A stretch of 11,684 nucleotides of DNA from Stemphylium vesicarium (Eukaryota; Ascomycota; Dothideomycetes; Pleosporales; Pleosporaceae), in NCBI GenBank assembly GCA_004380135.1, contig QXCR01000380.1:1-11684 (forward strand), read 5' to 3'. The position numbers were made by a program, and so were the translations under genes. Below, in pieces: positions 1-8,129 of the stretch (position 1 is the stretch's first letter; each line of letters begins with the position of its first letter). The notes beneath the pieces were generated by a model that worked only from the letters and a program-made list of their open reading frames with translations, had not been told where the DNA came from and made no database searches.

Positions 1-1971
1 TGTGCGCTTGAGAGTGCCTGAGCTCTTATCCGCCAGACAGCATGCCTCATGCCACTTACTGTACTGACACACTGCATGGAGCATCCAAAGGTCTCCATTG
101 TAGCAGCGTTCATTCCTCTCTCTTAGCTGCACCAGGTCCATGCCTATTCGGTAGAATAGACGATTAGCTGGCTTACTTTGAGCTCTCCTGCTTACACATC
201 TGTGAAGCTTTGTCTCTACACAGACTTCACAGTCTGTCCATGTCGGAGCAATTCCCTGCTCCTCGACACTAATACCGATCACATGATCGTTCAAGTGCCT
301 AACTGCTTTTCGGCTGATATGGCCGAACATCCGGTGCGCTGTCTCCTAACTAACGCTAAGATCCTTCCTCGGTTCCTTCGAGGGCTTGGTGTATCGAGTA
401 GCGTACACTAAGAGTAGATCCAGCTTAGCTTTCTGATCTTTCTCCACGTCGACGAGCCAGTGGCCGTCTCTATACTAAAGTAGACAGACGACGTTCAAGG
501 CCTTCTTCTAGTATAGACAGTCCCTACCTAAGTTAAAGTAGATGCCGAGAGATCTACTCCGCGATAGACTAACGACGCTCGTAAAGAATCTAGGGATATA
601 CGCCACCTACGTGAGCTTTATCTATCCTTCTCTAGTTAGAGTCTTAACTTATATATACGTCTTACCCTACTCTTTAACTTAAGCTAGGACACTACTAGCG
701 TATATATAGTTAGAAGGTCTACCTTTCTTAGTCGTTATCTAGTCAGCTCCTCTCATATTCGTGACGTGGCAGTTCGAACCAGGATCGAGTATCCACCTCG
801 TGAGCAGTGGTGGAGCTGATAGTCCCGTAGCTGCAGCAGTCTGCAGTACGGCATTGACGTGTGGCTTATCGCGCGCTGGCTGTCCATCGTCCATACTGAT
901 CATAGGCGAGCTCTGGATCTCAGCCTGCGGCTTCATCTTCTTCTTGAGGCCCTTTTCTGTCACTCTTAGTGCGTTAGCTATTAAGTTTATTATAGGGCTA
1001 TCTCTAAGCTCTATAAATTTATCTTAGATTATCTTATCTAGCTTCTAACTTTTTATCTAAACTAACTAGTTAACGTATAAGTAGTTCTTAAATTTATAGT
1101 TCTCTTTATTAAGATACTTTAGTATCTATAGCCCTAAGCGTGTATAAGCTCCTTAATTATTACTACTACCTACTACTTTAAGTATAGTAAAGGTTTTAAG
1201 TCCTAACGCGATTAGCTATATACGTTAGTAGTATAATCTAAACTCCGCGATTAAATCTATAATTAGTAGAAATTCTTTATCTTTTTATTCTTTCTTAATA
1301 AGGTCCTATAGCTAAGTAGCTGCCTAGCTATTATCTAGGCCTCTAATTAATAGGATAAACTCTTCCTGCGCTCTATTACTAGTCATCTCTAGCATCTTAG
1401 CCTCTATAAGGAGTTAGATAATTATTACCTACTTATTAAATTATATATCTAAGTTAGCTATCTTTAGCCTTATATAGACTACTCTATACTAAGCTCTAAG
1501 CTAATAATTTCTCTCTCTAATTAATAGATAGAGATACTTCTTTAGCGTCTTTAGCTAATTATAAGCGCTAGCGTAGCTTAGAATTAAATCTAAGTATTTA
1601 ATATTAATTATCTATATAATCTCTAGACTTAGATTTTAGAGAGCCTTCTTTTTTATAAGCTATCTAGCCTTATTATAATTAAATTATCTAGCTTATAAGT
1701 TATACGTTATAAGCTCTATTACTATTAAGTCTAGGATATTAATTTACTTATCTAGAAGAGAAGTTCTAAATCTCCTTACTTCTAGTTCTTTTAGTCTCTT
1801 ATCTTCTAGCTTCTTTAGCCTCTCTAGTAAAAGATCTAGATTAACGTATTTCTATAGACTATTCTAGTCTACAGAGATCTTTCTTATAAATAGCTATTTT
1901 AACTAGTCGTCTAGCTTTTAGAGGGTAACTAACGCTCTTATTACTTACATTTCGTGCTCTTAAGTTGCTAT
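1..1971 (-). pseudogene. Copia gag-pol polyprotein, copy A, RIP-damaged and partial
   Basis: The frame with codon first bases divisible by 3 carries the pre-integrase C-x2-C motif and integrase start (1-240, no stop seen there), the protease (739-963) and the gag start, so no net frameshift remains over 2 kb. The gag start codon at 1971-1969 is ATA where element B has ATG, a RIP-type G to A change. Gag sequence between about 965 and 1968 is saturated with stops. At 238-240 this copy keeps TGG (Trp) where B has TAG at 5732-5734, so the copies carry different RIP hits. Readable integrase residues include RIGMDLVQL, holding the first acidic residue of the DDE core. The product is not functional. 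Confidence 0.85.
739..963 (-). other. Copia aspartic protease domain, copy A
   Basis: The motif WILDPGSNCHVTN is the copia protease active-site region, normally W-x2-D-[ST]-G-[AS]-[SN]-x-H-[VM]. Here the residue between Asp and Gly is Pro, as in copy B. The stretch is open and of normal base composition while both sides are mutated. It ends at a TAG (739-741), also found in B at 6233-6235. Confidence 0.75.
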
Positions 1972-2080
1972 AACTACCTAGCTAAATATACTCCTAGTAA
2001 TAAGTGTCGTCGTACTAATAGCTTGTCTATTAGCTATATATATATTAGGTGAACGTAGTAATTAGTTAAAGGCTTCTAGG
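965..2080 (-). other. RIP-saturated AT-rich block in copy A (gag)
   Basis: Almost every C is followed by T or C and almost every G is preceded by A or G; CpA and TpG are nearly absent, CpG is reduced but present. Where B is less mutated, differences are C to T or G to A: B's cttcgagcgtagcaaagg (around 6690-6710) appears here as ctttaagtatagtaaagg (around 1180-1197). These are seen directly; the RIP process is inferred. Confidence 0.85.
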
Positions 2081-2088
2081 CTCATAAC
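2079..2088 (-). promoter_or_regulatory. Primer binding site of copy A (half tRNA-iMet)
   Basis: The plus strand reads ggctcataac next to the inner edge of the 5' LTR, matching the anticodon arm of initiator tRNA-Met (anticodon CAU) and the corresponding site in copy B. It survives beside heavily mutated gag sequence. Confidence 0.75.
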
Positions 2089-2241
2089 TATAATGGTGTA
2101 AGGAGAGGGAGAGGACTGCGCTATCATTGTATAGCTACGAAAGTGGGCAGCTATATACGTGTGTGGGATGATCAAGTGTGGTAGCGATAGCCGTACCCAA
2201 CTCGTACCAGAGTGGATCTTGGCAAGGCCCAAACCGTCACA
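2089..2241 (-). repeat. 5' LTR of copy A (153 bp)
   Basis: Aligned with the 134-bp LTRs of element B it shares the left end (ggtgtaag followed by a gagggaggactgcgct-like stretch) and the right end (agagtggatct, ggcaaggcccaaaccgt, ca). It is 19 bp longer and differs at many positions in the middle. Read on the minus strand it starts TGTGACGG and ends in CCATTATA. The divergence shows A and B are not recent sisters. Confidence 0.85.
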
Positions 2242-2554
2242 TATGTGATGCGTTTAAGGTCGAGGGATTTGAGATGCCGCCTTTTAGGGTCATGCCAACC
2301 TGACGGTAGCTTGTCGCGTCACTCTTCGCGCTAAAACCCTGTCCGCGTCATCGCCAACCGGACATTGGCAGCTTCTAAGTTCGCTCCCTCTCAGCTTTAA
2401 AAGGCCGGAAACCCTTGACTACCGATGCACCCGCTACTGCCTTTACAGGAAATTTATCTCTGCGCACGGCTGCCTTTTGGCCATCGCTCAAATGTGACTA
2501 AATTAAATCATTCGTCTTTCATTTCCTCTGCATCTGAGTCACACCTCGCGAGTG
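2242..2554. other. Single-copy host spacer, 3' flank of the GH47 gene
   Basis: About 310 bp of normal base composition without RIP signature lie between the 5' LTR of copy A and the GH47 stop codon. I see no open frame with recognisable protein, no RNA gene and no repeat. It is the downstream flank of the mannosidase relic and should hold its 3' UTR; no polyadenylation signal is clear. Confidence 0.6.
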
Positions 2555-2645
2555 CTATGACCGTGGGACGTGAAATGGATGCGCTTCCGTATTGAACACC
2601 CACACGTCAACGCTGATCGTGTCAGGCTCGCTGAAGATTAGGTAG
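2555..2645 (-). pseudogene. GH47 alpha-1,2-mannosidase, C-terminal end (detached by element B)
   Basis: Read on the minus strand from the target duplication, this encodes YLIFSEPD, then FNTEAHPF and a TAG stop at 2557-2555. These are the terminal motifs of GH47 enzymes; the Thr in NTEAHP is the residue known in the family to bind the active-site calcium. It continues, in frame, the part at 7730-8936, which ends at TLKYFY, so 5.08 kb of copia element B separates two halves of one gene. No stop or frameshift is seen in this tail and the TAG is at a natural family end point. Identity is very sure; the gene as a whole is dead. Confidence 0.93.
2641..2645. repeat. Target site duplication GGTAG, left copy
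   Basis: GGTAG abuts the left LTR of element B and recurs at 7730-7734 beyond the right LTR. Five bases is the usual copia duplication, and removing the element plus one copy restores the GH47 reading frame. Confidence 0.95.
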
Positions 2646-2779
2646 TCTAACGGTGTAAGAGGGGGAGGACTGCGCTGAATTGACTATCTGAGGTGGGCTG
2701 AGCTACATATATAGATGACCGTACATGAGCTATCCCAATTCGTATTAGAGTGGATCTGGGCAAGGCCCAAACCGTTACA
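2646..2779 (-). repeat. 3' LTR of copy B (134 bp)
   Basis: I compared this base by base with 7596-7729 and found no difference. On the minus strand it starts TGTAACGG and ends CCGTTAGA, so the end is GA rather than the canonical CA, with one mismatch in the terminal inverted repeat. Unlike the interior it shows no RIP. Confidence 0.95.
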
Positions 2780-2788
2780 CTCCCCCCC
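2780..2788 (-). promoter_or_regulatory. Polypurine tract
   Basis: On the minus strand GGGGGGGAG directly precedes the 3' LTR, the position of the plus-strand primer for reverse transcription. It is the only G-rich run near the LTR and is unmutated. Confidence 0.9.
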
Positions 2789-2989
2789 AGCTACCGTGAT
2801 TAACAAAGCTGGCTAGTACTACTACCACAGCTCTACTAGCTCTAGTAAATTATTATAAGTAGTAAGAAGCTTATAAACGTTTTTAAGCCTAAGCTACCTT
2901 ATAAACTCTATATATTTCTACCTTATAAAGGACTTCGTAAGTCTATCTATAGGTATCTCTACTATAGAGTACTACTCTATATTAAGTTA

Positions 2990-3640
2990 TCTCTCCTATA
3001 CCTCTTATCTTATCTATATCTAATAGGTATCTATATACCTTAGCTTCGTATAAAGCTATTTATCTTCCTTCTTAATAATCTCTACTATCTACTTATTATT
3101 ATAGTAGATTATTAGTTAAATCTCTAAGTTAAACTTAATATACTAGAAAATATAGGTCTACTACTCTATCTCTCCTCTAGTTACTAATAGGGCTATTAGC
3201 TTAGCTTTAGTTATTAATTTTATAACTAATCTCTATTAAGTAGCTTTCTAGTTAATAGGCATCCTATATAGCTTAAATAAGTATCTATAAGATAATTAAT
3301 AACTTTCTACGTTATTAGCAAACGCTATATTAGATGCTCCATAGAAGAGAGACTTGTCCCAGATGTAGGACGAGCTCTCAGCTATCTGCTGGCTGGCTCT
3401 GATCGCCAAGTTTCTCGTTCCGTACAGGTATCTCCATACATGCTTCACCGCCGATACATGCTTCTGACCAGGGTTCTGGAGATGCCGTGCTAGTACTGAG
3501 TGTGCTCGTGCCACATCAGGTCTCGTAAACGTCGAGATATACGCCAGCGATCCGACTAGCTGCTGGTATAGCTGAGTACGCTGGTGATCCGTCTCCTCTT
3601 CCGACTGGCCTAGGGAGTTCTCCACGAGCGGAACTGCTAG
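2990..3640 (-). other. RT thumb to RNase H region of copy B
   Basis: Residues YQQLVGSLAYISTFTRPDVA and WRYLYGTRNLA (3625-3420) are the copia segment between RT and RNase H. Downstream, through many stops, can be read FKLYRMPI, TKAKLIALLV, KKEDK and TKLRYID, matching copia RNase H in order. Asp-rich positions read as Asn (AFANN around 3310-3325), the expected RIP effect of GAY to AAY. The part 3320-3650 is a non-RIP island; 2815-3315 is saturated. Confidence 0.85.
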
Positions 3641-3654
3641 ATATCTCCCCCTAG

Positions 3655-3985
3655 ACTTCTAATCTAAGTTAAACTTATTAACTACCTTCTTAATAAATAA
3701 GTCTTAGATTAGCTAAATTATTCTAGCTATCTAGTCTCTTAAAACTCTAATCCTAAGAAACTACTTAAGCTCTCTAAGCTTCCTTAGGTTATATATAGCT
3801 TTAAATTATCTCTTAAATTATTAGTAATTATTAAGGTAATCTAGATATACTAGTACTATAATATTATTAATATAAAAGAAGACTATTAGTCTCTTATTAA
3901 TAAATAAGTAAGGAACGTCCTTTACTACTTTTAGACCTAACTTAATTAGCGTCTCCTTTAGATGCTTATACTAAAGAAGAGGCGC
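3655..3985 (-). other. RIP-saturated block over the RT palm, with changed YxDD box
   Basis: The block is AT-rich with C almost only before T or C. At 3874-3863 the frame reads YINN, where active reverse transcriptases have Y-[VI]-D-D; both catalytic Asp codons are now AAT. The flanks (FF before, IIVL after) fit the copia RT context. Confidence 0.8.
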
Positions 3986-4215
3986 GTCTTTTAGCCTATA
4001 CAGAGCTCTCTTGAGCTCCAGGCGCTTGCCCAGCTGCTCTACGTACGGCTCTGGTGTCTGCACGTAGATTGGCTTATCGAGCGGTGCGTTCAAAAACGCG
4101 TTCAGCACATTATACTAATATGCTTTCAGGCTAAAGGCTGCTGCGAGGGCCATAAGGAATCGGAACACTCGTGCGGCCAGCGTGGCTACGTACGTGTCGC
4201 CCCAATCCTCTTAAA
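3985..4215 (-). other. Reverse transcriptase N-terminal palm, non-RIP island
   Basis: The frame reads NVLNAFLNAPLDKPIYVQTP and LKRALYRLKDAP, the copia RT motif A region and the L-x-K-A-L-Y-x-L-K-x-[AS]-P signature. The motif A catalytic Asp codon is AAT (Asn) at 4111-4109 and two codons earlier is TAG (4117-4115), both explicable by RIP inside an otherwise unmutated island. Confidence 0.88.
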
Positions 4216-4501
4216 GGTCTCCTCTTATAATAAGCTAAGCCTTAAACTTATATAGAAGTCCGTCTTTATTAAACTTATACGTAAATACCTATATTAGAGG
4301 TAGTATCTAGCTATACCTATAGCTATTAGCCTTTATAACTATTATAGTCTTAAAGTAACCTTTTTCTTAATAGCTCTTAAACTCTTTAGCTCCTACTTTT
4401 TTAAATTCCTATCTAAAGAGGTGCTTCTCTAGGTCTCTCTATCTCTTTAGCGGAGGCGGAAGCTAGTTTCTATGCGGCTGTGCTTTCTATGGTTCTAGTA
4501 G

Positions 4502-4780
4502 CTAAAGTGCTATAGCAAACGCAACAAAGTATGTGCCGAGCGTCTTCCTCTGCCTCTTCCTAGTCAGAACGTTTGACTCATCAAGCTGACTGCTGATCTC
4601 TTCACGTCTTGGAGCGTTGTTTGATCGTCGATCTGGTGCCTCTGCTTCGGCGGGTACATGTTCCCAGCCTCGCGGCATCTCGACTCCGTCCGGCCCTGAC
4701 TCGGTCTCCGGCTCGGGCTCGGGATCATGCTGAGTTGTCGGTTCTACAGTGCTCTCAGGTGTTGGCAATGCGCCAGGCAA
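4502..4780 (-). other. Integrase-RT linker of gag-pol, non-RIP island
   Basis: This is an acidic, Pro- and Glu-rich stretch (PEPEPETE) followed by a basic segment (TRKRQRK), in frame with the polyprotein between integrase and RT. Low-complexity linkers of this kind are normal there in fungal copia. No catalytic role is visible. Confidence 0.7.
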
Positions 4781-5191
4781 ATCCTTGGCTTGGTTCGCTC
4801 GAGCCGCTAGCTTAGGCTGGCTTAGACTACTCTAGTCTTCCTGCGCCAACTATAGGAGTAGTTTAATCTCCTAGTTAGTCTCCTCTAGTAGTTCTAGAAT
4901 GTCTAGAATTATTATTATCTCTTTTAGCGTCTATTAATCTAGGTAGATAGGCTCTATCCTATTATTAGATATAAAGACGACGTCTCTTGTCCTAAGGACT
5001 TATCTTAATACTAGTATCTATACTTAGTATATATTTATAGAGTTGTATCTAACTAGCTATTTAATAAGCGCGCGAGATTCGAGCTTCTTACTACGCTTTA
5101 GCTTATTATTTAGCACGTAGGCTTGGGCTCCCACAACATTAAGGTGAGCTACTAACGGCTTCTATCCACGTACAACCTCGTACAGAGTCTT

Positions 5192-5860
5192 CTATCCTAG
5201 TGATTCAATAGGCGTCCTATTAAGTAGGTAGACTACCATAAGGCAGCACTCATTCGAGAGCTCCATTGGCAATCGTCCATCAATTCTAATCGCTCTCGCT
5301 CGGACCACGATCATCTTCCCAGCCTGTTCTGATAGGCCGTTTTGTTCCTCCGTATACTCAGCTCGGAATTCCACGACGATCCCAAGATCTCTAAGCACAT
5401 GCAACAACTCGCTGTAGCCGCGCTCGTTGTCAAGCTTTACAATCACCACGACAGCGCCGTACTAGCGTTTAATCTTGGCCAGCAAACGCATGACTGTGCG
5501 TTTGAGCGTTCCTGAGCTCTTGTCTGGCAGACAGGCGGCCTCATGCCACTTGCTGCACGGACACACTGCGTGGAGCATCCAAAGATCTCCGTTGTAGCAG
5601 CGTTCGTTTCTCTCTCTTAGCTGCACCAGGTCCATGCCTATGCGGTAGAAAGGACGATCCGCTAGCTCACTTTGAGCTCTTCTGCTCACAAACTTGTGAA
5701 GCTTCGTCTCAATACAGACTTCACAGTCTGTCTATGTCGGAGCGATCGACTGCTCTTCGACGTTGATTCCGAGCACATAATTGTTCAAGTGCCCTACTGC
5801 TTTTCGGCTGATATGGCCGAATATCCTGTGCGCTGTCTCCTAACTAACGCTTAGATCCTT
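5192..5860 (-). other. Pre-integrase zinc motif and integrase core of copy B
   Basis: C-terminally to VGHLNNYVLG comes the C-x2-C pair (CEVC) of the pre-integrase zinc motif. The integrase core follows: RIGMDLVQL (first Asp), KLDNERGY (second Asp) and YTEEQNGLSEQ (Glu), then YLLNRTP. Only two in-frame stops interrupt it, TAG at 5734-5732 and TAG at 5464-5462. The Asp to Glu spacing is about two residues shorter than the usual D35E of copia, judged by eye. Confidence 0.88.
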
Positions 5861-6235
5861 CCTCGGTTCCTTCGAGGGCTTGGTGTAGCGTGTAGCGTAC
5901 ACCAAGAGTAGATCTGGCTTAGCTTTCTGATCCTTTTCCACATCGACGAGCTAGTGGCCGTCTCTGTACTAGAGTAGGCAGACGACGTTTGAGGCCTTCT
6001 TCTGGTATAGACAATCTCTGCCTAAGTTAAAGTGGATGCTAAGGGATTAGCTCTATAACAGACTAACGACGCTCGTAAAGAAGCTAGGGATGTATACTAC
6101 CTACGTAAGCTTTATCTGCCCTTCTCCTATTAGAGTTTTAATACGTATATACGTCTCTCCCTACTCTTTAACTTAAGCGAGAACTTCTCTAGCGTATACG
6201 TAATCTAAAGGTCTACCTCTCTTTATTATAATCTA

Positions 6236-6545
6236 GTTAGCTCCTCTCATATTCGTGACGTGGCAATTCGAACCAGGATCAAGTATCCACCTCGTAAGCA
6301 GCGGTGGAGTCGATAGCCCTGTAGCTGCAGCTGTCTGCAGTACGGCATTGACATGCGGCATAACACCAGCCTCCTGTCCATCGTCCATGCTGATCACGGT
6401 CGAGCTCTGGACCTTAGCCTGTGGCTTTGTTTTAAGCGTCCTTTCCACTGCTCTCAGAGCGTTGGCCTTCAAGTTCGTTATGGGGCTGTCTCTTAGCTCC
6501 GCGAACTTATCCTAGATTGCCTTATCTAGCTTCCAGCCCTTCTTC
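6236..6545 (-). other. Protease and late gag of copy B, least mutated part
   Basis: WILDPGSNCHVTN (about 6290-6250) is the protease active-site region with Pro instead of Ser or Thr after the catalytic Asp. Just upstream (about 6620-6560) the frame shows CLDGEKHAFENCPY, a Cys/His cluster (C-x5-H-x4-C) where a gag zinc knuckle is expected, apparently lacking one Cys. Confidence 0.72.
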
Positions 6546-6759
6546 CGAGCTAACTAATTAACGTACGGACAGTTTTCGAATGCGTGCTTCTCCCCATCCA
6601 GACACCTTGGTACCCATAGTCCTAGGGCTGTACGAGCTCCTGTTTAAGCTCCCTGCACAGCTTCCTGGCTTTTACTGCTGCCTGCTACTTCGAGCGTAGC
6701 AAAGGTTCCAAGTCCTAACGCAATTAGACGCGTGCGTCGATAGTATGATCGAAATTCCG

Positions 6760-7440
6760 CGATCAGGTCTATAATTAGTGGAAAATCCTTATCCTTCTAT
6801 TCCTTCTTGATAAGGTCCTATAGCTAGCTAGCTGCCTAGCTGTCGTCCAGATCTCTAATTAATAGGATAAAGTCTTCCTATGCTCTATTACCTATCATCT
6901 CTAGTATCTTGGCCTCTATAAGAAGTCAGGTAATTATTACCTACTTATTAAACTAAGTATCTAGATTAGCTCTCTTTAGCCTTATATAGACTACATAATA
7001 CTAAGCTCTAAGCTAGTAATTTCTCTCTCTAGTTAATAGATAGAGGTGCTTCTTTAGCGTCTTTAGCTAATTATAAGTATTAGCGTAACTTAGAATTAAG
7101 TCTAAGTATTTAATATTAATTATTTATATAATCTCTAGACTTAGACTTTAAAGCGCTTTCTACTTTATAAGCTACTTTACCTTCTCGCAATTAAATTATC
7201 TACTCTATACGTTATATATAGCGAGCTCTATTACTATTAGGTCTAGAATATTAATTTGCTTATCTAGAAGAGAGGTTCTAAATCTCCTTACTTCTAGCTC
7301 TTTTAGTTTCTTATTCTCTAGCTTCTTTAGCTTCTTTAGTAAAAGATCTAGATTAACGTACTTCTATAGACTATTCTAGTCTATAGATATCTTCCTTATA
7401 AATAGCTATTTCGACTAATTATCTAGCTTTCTAAGGATAA
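6760..7440 (-). other. RIP-saturated gag block of copy B
   Basis: This is AT-rich, CpA-depleted sequence matching 1240-1930 of copy A. Readable residues are mostly Leu, Lys, Ile and stops, including a Lys/Leu-rich stretch near 7330-7270. Nothing else is visible. Confidence 0.8.
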
Positions 7441-7480
7441 CTAACGCTCTCGTCACCTGCATTTCCTGCTCTTGAGTTGC

Positions 7481-7483
7481 CAT
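7481..7483 (-). promoter_or_regulatory. Gag start codon of copy B
   Basis: ATG opens MATQEQEMQVTRALVILRKL before the first in-frame stop. It lies about 100 bp inside the primer site, in frame with all downstream domains. Confidence 0.75.
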
Positions 7484-7584
7484 AACTTCTAGCTAAATAT
7501 GCTCCTAGTGTTGAGTGTCGTCGTATGGACAGCTTGTCTATTTGCTGTATATTAGGTGAACGCAGCGATTAATTGAAGACTTCC

Positions 7585-7595
7585 GGGCTCATAAC
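7585..7595 (-). promoter_or_regulatory. Primer binding site for half-molecule initiator tRNA-Met
   Basis: The plus strand reads gggctcataac, identical to the anticodon arm of eukaryotic initiator tRNA-Met and ending at the position after anticodon CAU-A-A, i.e. nucleotide 39. It abuts the 5' LTR with no gap. Drosophila copia is known to prime from a half-tRNA cut at exactly this point. Confidence 0.85.
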
Positions 7596-7729
7596 TCTAA
7601 CGGTGTAAGAGGGGGAGGACTGCGCTGAATTGACTATCTGAGGTGGGCTGAGCTACATATATAGATGACCGTACATGAGCTATCCCAATTCGTATTAGAG
7701 TGGATCTGGGCAAGGCCCAAACCGTTACA
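7596..7729 (-). repeat. 5' LTR of copy B (134 bp)
   Basis: No difference from 2646-2779. It should hold the element's promoter; an acatatatag stretch at 7656-7665 is the best TATA candidate, though this is only an inference. It is free of RIP although the neighbouring gag is saturated. Confidence 0.95.
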
Positions 7730-7734
7730 GGTAG
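7730..7734. repeat. Target site duplication GGTAG, right copy
   Basis: Pairs with 2641-2645 and lies within the GH47 codons for Phe-Tyr-Leu. Confidence 0.95.
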
Positions 7735-8129
7735 AAATACTTCAACGTCTCGGCCAACTAAAAACTTTCCATGTTGTCCTCCAACTACGGGGGGACTATC
7801 GTCATGTCCCGTATCGCGGCGTTAGCGTATTGCATCGCGGTGATGTTTTCTATCGCTTAAAACATCTCCCAAGCCTGATCTTGGTATGTTGCATCTCCAG
7901 TTATATGATACACGTAGAAGACTGACTCGATTGCTTCGGGTCGCAAGATGTACCGCGCGTCATCTATCTTACTGAATGGGCTTGCACCAGGCTCTTCGGT
8001 ATATTCGCACCCTTAGAGGTCCGGGCAGGCTTGCATGGAGAATACCTCCGACATTACTCCAAGTGGCGCATGTTTGTACGTATATATGCATCCATCGGTG
8101 AGCTTACGACCCAAGTCTACGTGGGTCTT

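Larger units (their letters stand above)
1..2241 (-). mobile_element. Ty1/copia LTR retrotransposon, copy A (truncated by window edge)
   Basis: This is the 5' half of a copia element read on the minus strand: 5' LTR, primer site, gag, protease and the first part of integrase, with the remainder lying left of the window. It aligns to element B (2646-7729) at a constant offset of 5494 bases from 1 to about 760, and the offset grows to 5512 at the gag start, an 18-base in-frame difference. Order and homology to B are seen in the sequence; the superfamily follows from gag-protease-integrase order before RT in the sister copy. The expected 5-bp target duplication would be tatgt at 2242-2246, but its partner is outside the window. 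Confidence 0.9.
2813..7483 (-). pseudogene. Copia gag-pol polyprotein, copy B, killed by RIP substitutions
   Basis: One frame (codon first bases equal to 1 modulo 3) carries every domain from the gag ATG at 7483 to RNase H, ending in a cluster of stops at 2824-2813: about 1557 codons, normal for fungal copia. Order: gag (about 7483-6560), protease (6472-6236), pre-integrase zinc motif and integrase (about 5800-5192), linker (4780-4502), RT (about 4215-3840), RNase H (about 3640-2990). No net frameshift is left in 4.67 kb. Damage is by stops and missense of the C to T or G to A type, for example TAG at 5732-5734 where copy A has TGG, TAG at 4117-4115, and Asp to Asn at RT catalytic positions. 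Terminal stops may themselves be partly RIP products, so the exact end is uncertain. Confidence 0.9.
2646..7729 (-). mobile_element. Complete Ty1/copia LTR retrotransposon, copy B (5084 bp)
   Basis: All structural parts of a copia element are visible on the minus strand: 5' LTR (7596-7729), primer site (7585-7595), gag, protease, integrase, RT, RNase H, polypurine tract (2780-2788), 3' LTR (2646-2779) and a 5-bp duplication GGTAG on both sides. Integrase upstream of RT fixes the superfamily as Ty1/copia rather than Ty3. It interrupts a GH47 mannosidase gene. The coding interior is heavily but patchily RIP-mutated, so it cannot encode working proteins. The LTRs show no difference from one another. 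Confidence 0.96.

Noticed and set aside
178..411. Plus-strand open frame, recurring as 5672-5854
   Set aside because: Antisense shadow of the pre-integrase and integrase coding sequence; it recurs only because the copia copies are homologous.
761..1027. Plus-strand open frame, recurring as 6255-6515
   Set aside because: Antisense shadow of the protease domain. The similarity between the two reflects shared DNA, not a conserved gene.
4609..4815. Plus-strand open frame
   Set aside because: Antisense to the integrase-RT linker; composition mirrors the Pro/Glu-rich minus-strand protein.
965..5110. AT-rich blocks as centromere, origin or structural RNA
   Set aside because: They carry in-frame relics of gag-pol and the dinucleotide bias of RIP, which explains the composition.
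7665..7925. Plus-strand open frame across the LTR edge
   Set aside because: Starts inside the LTR and runs antisense through the GH47 C-terminal part.
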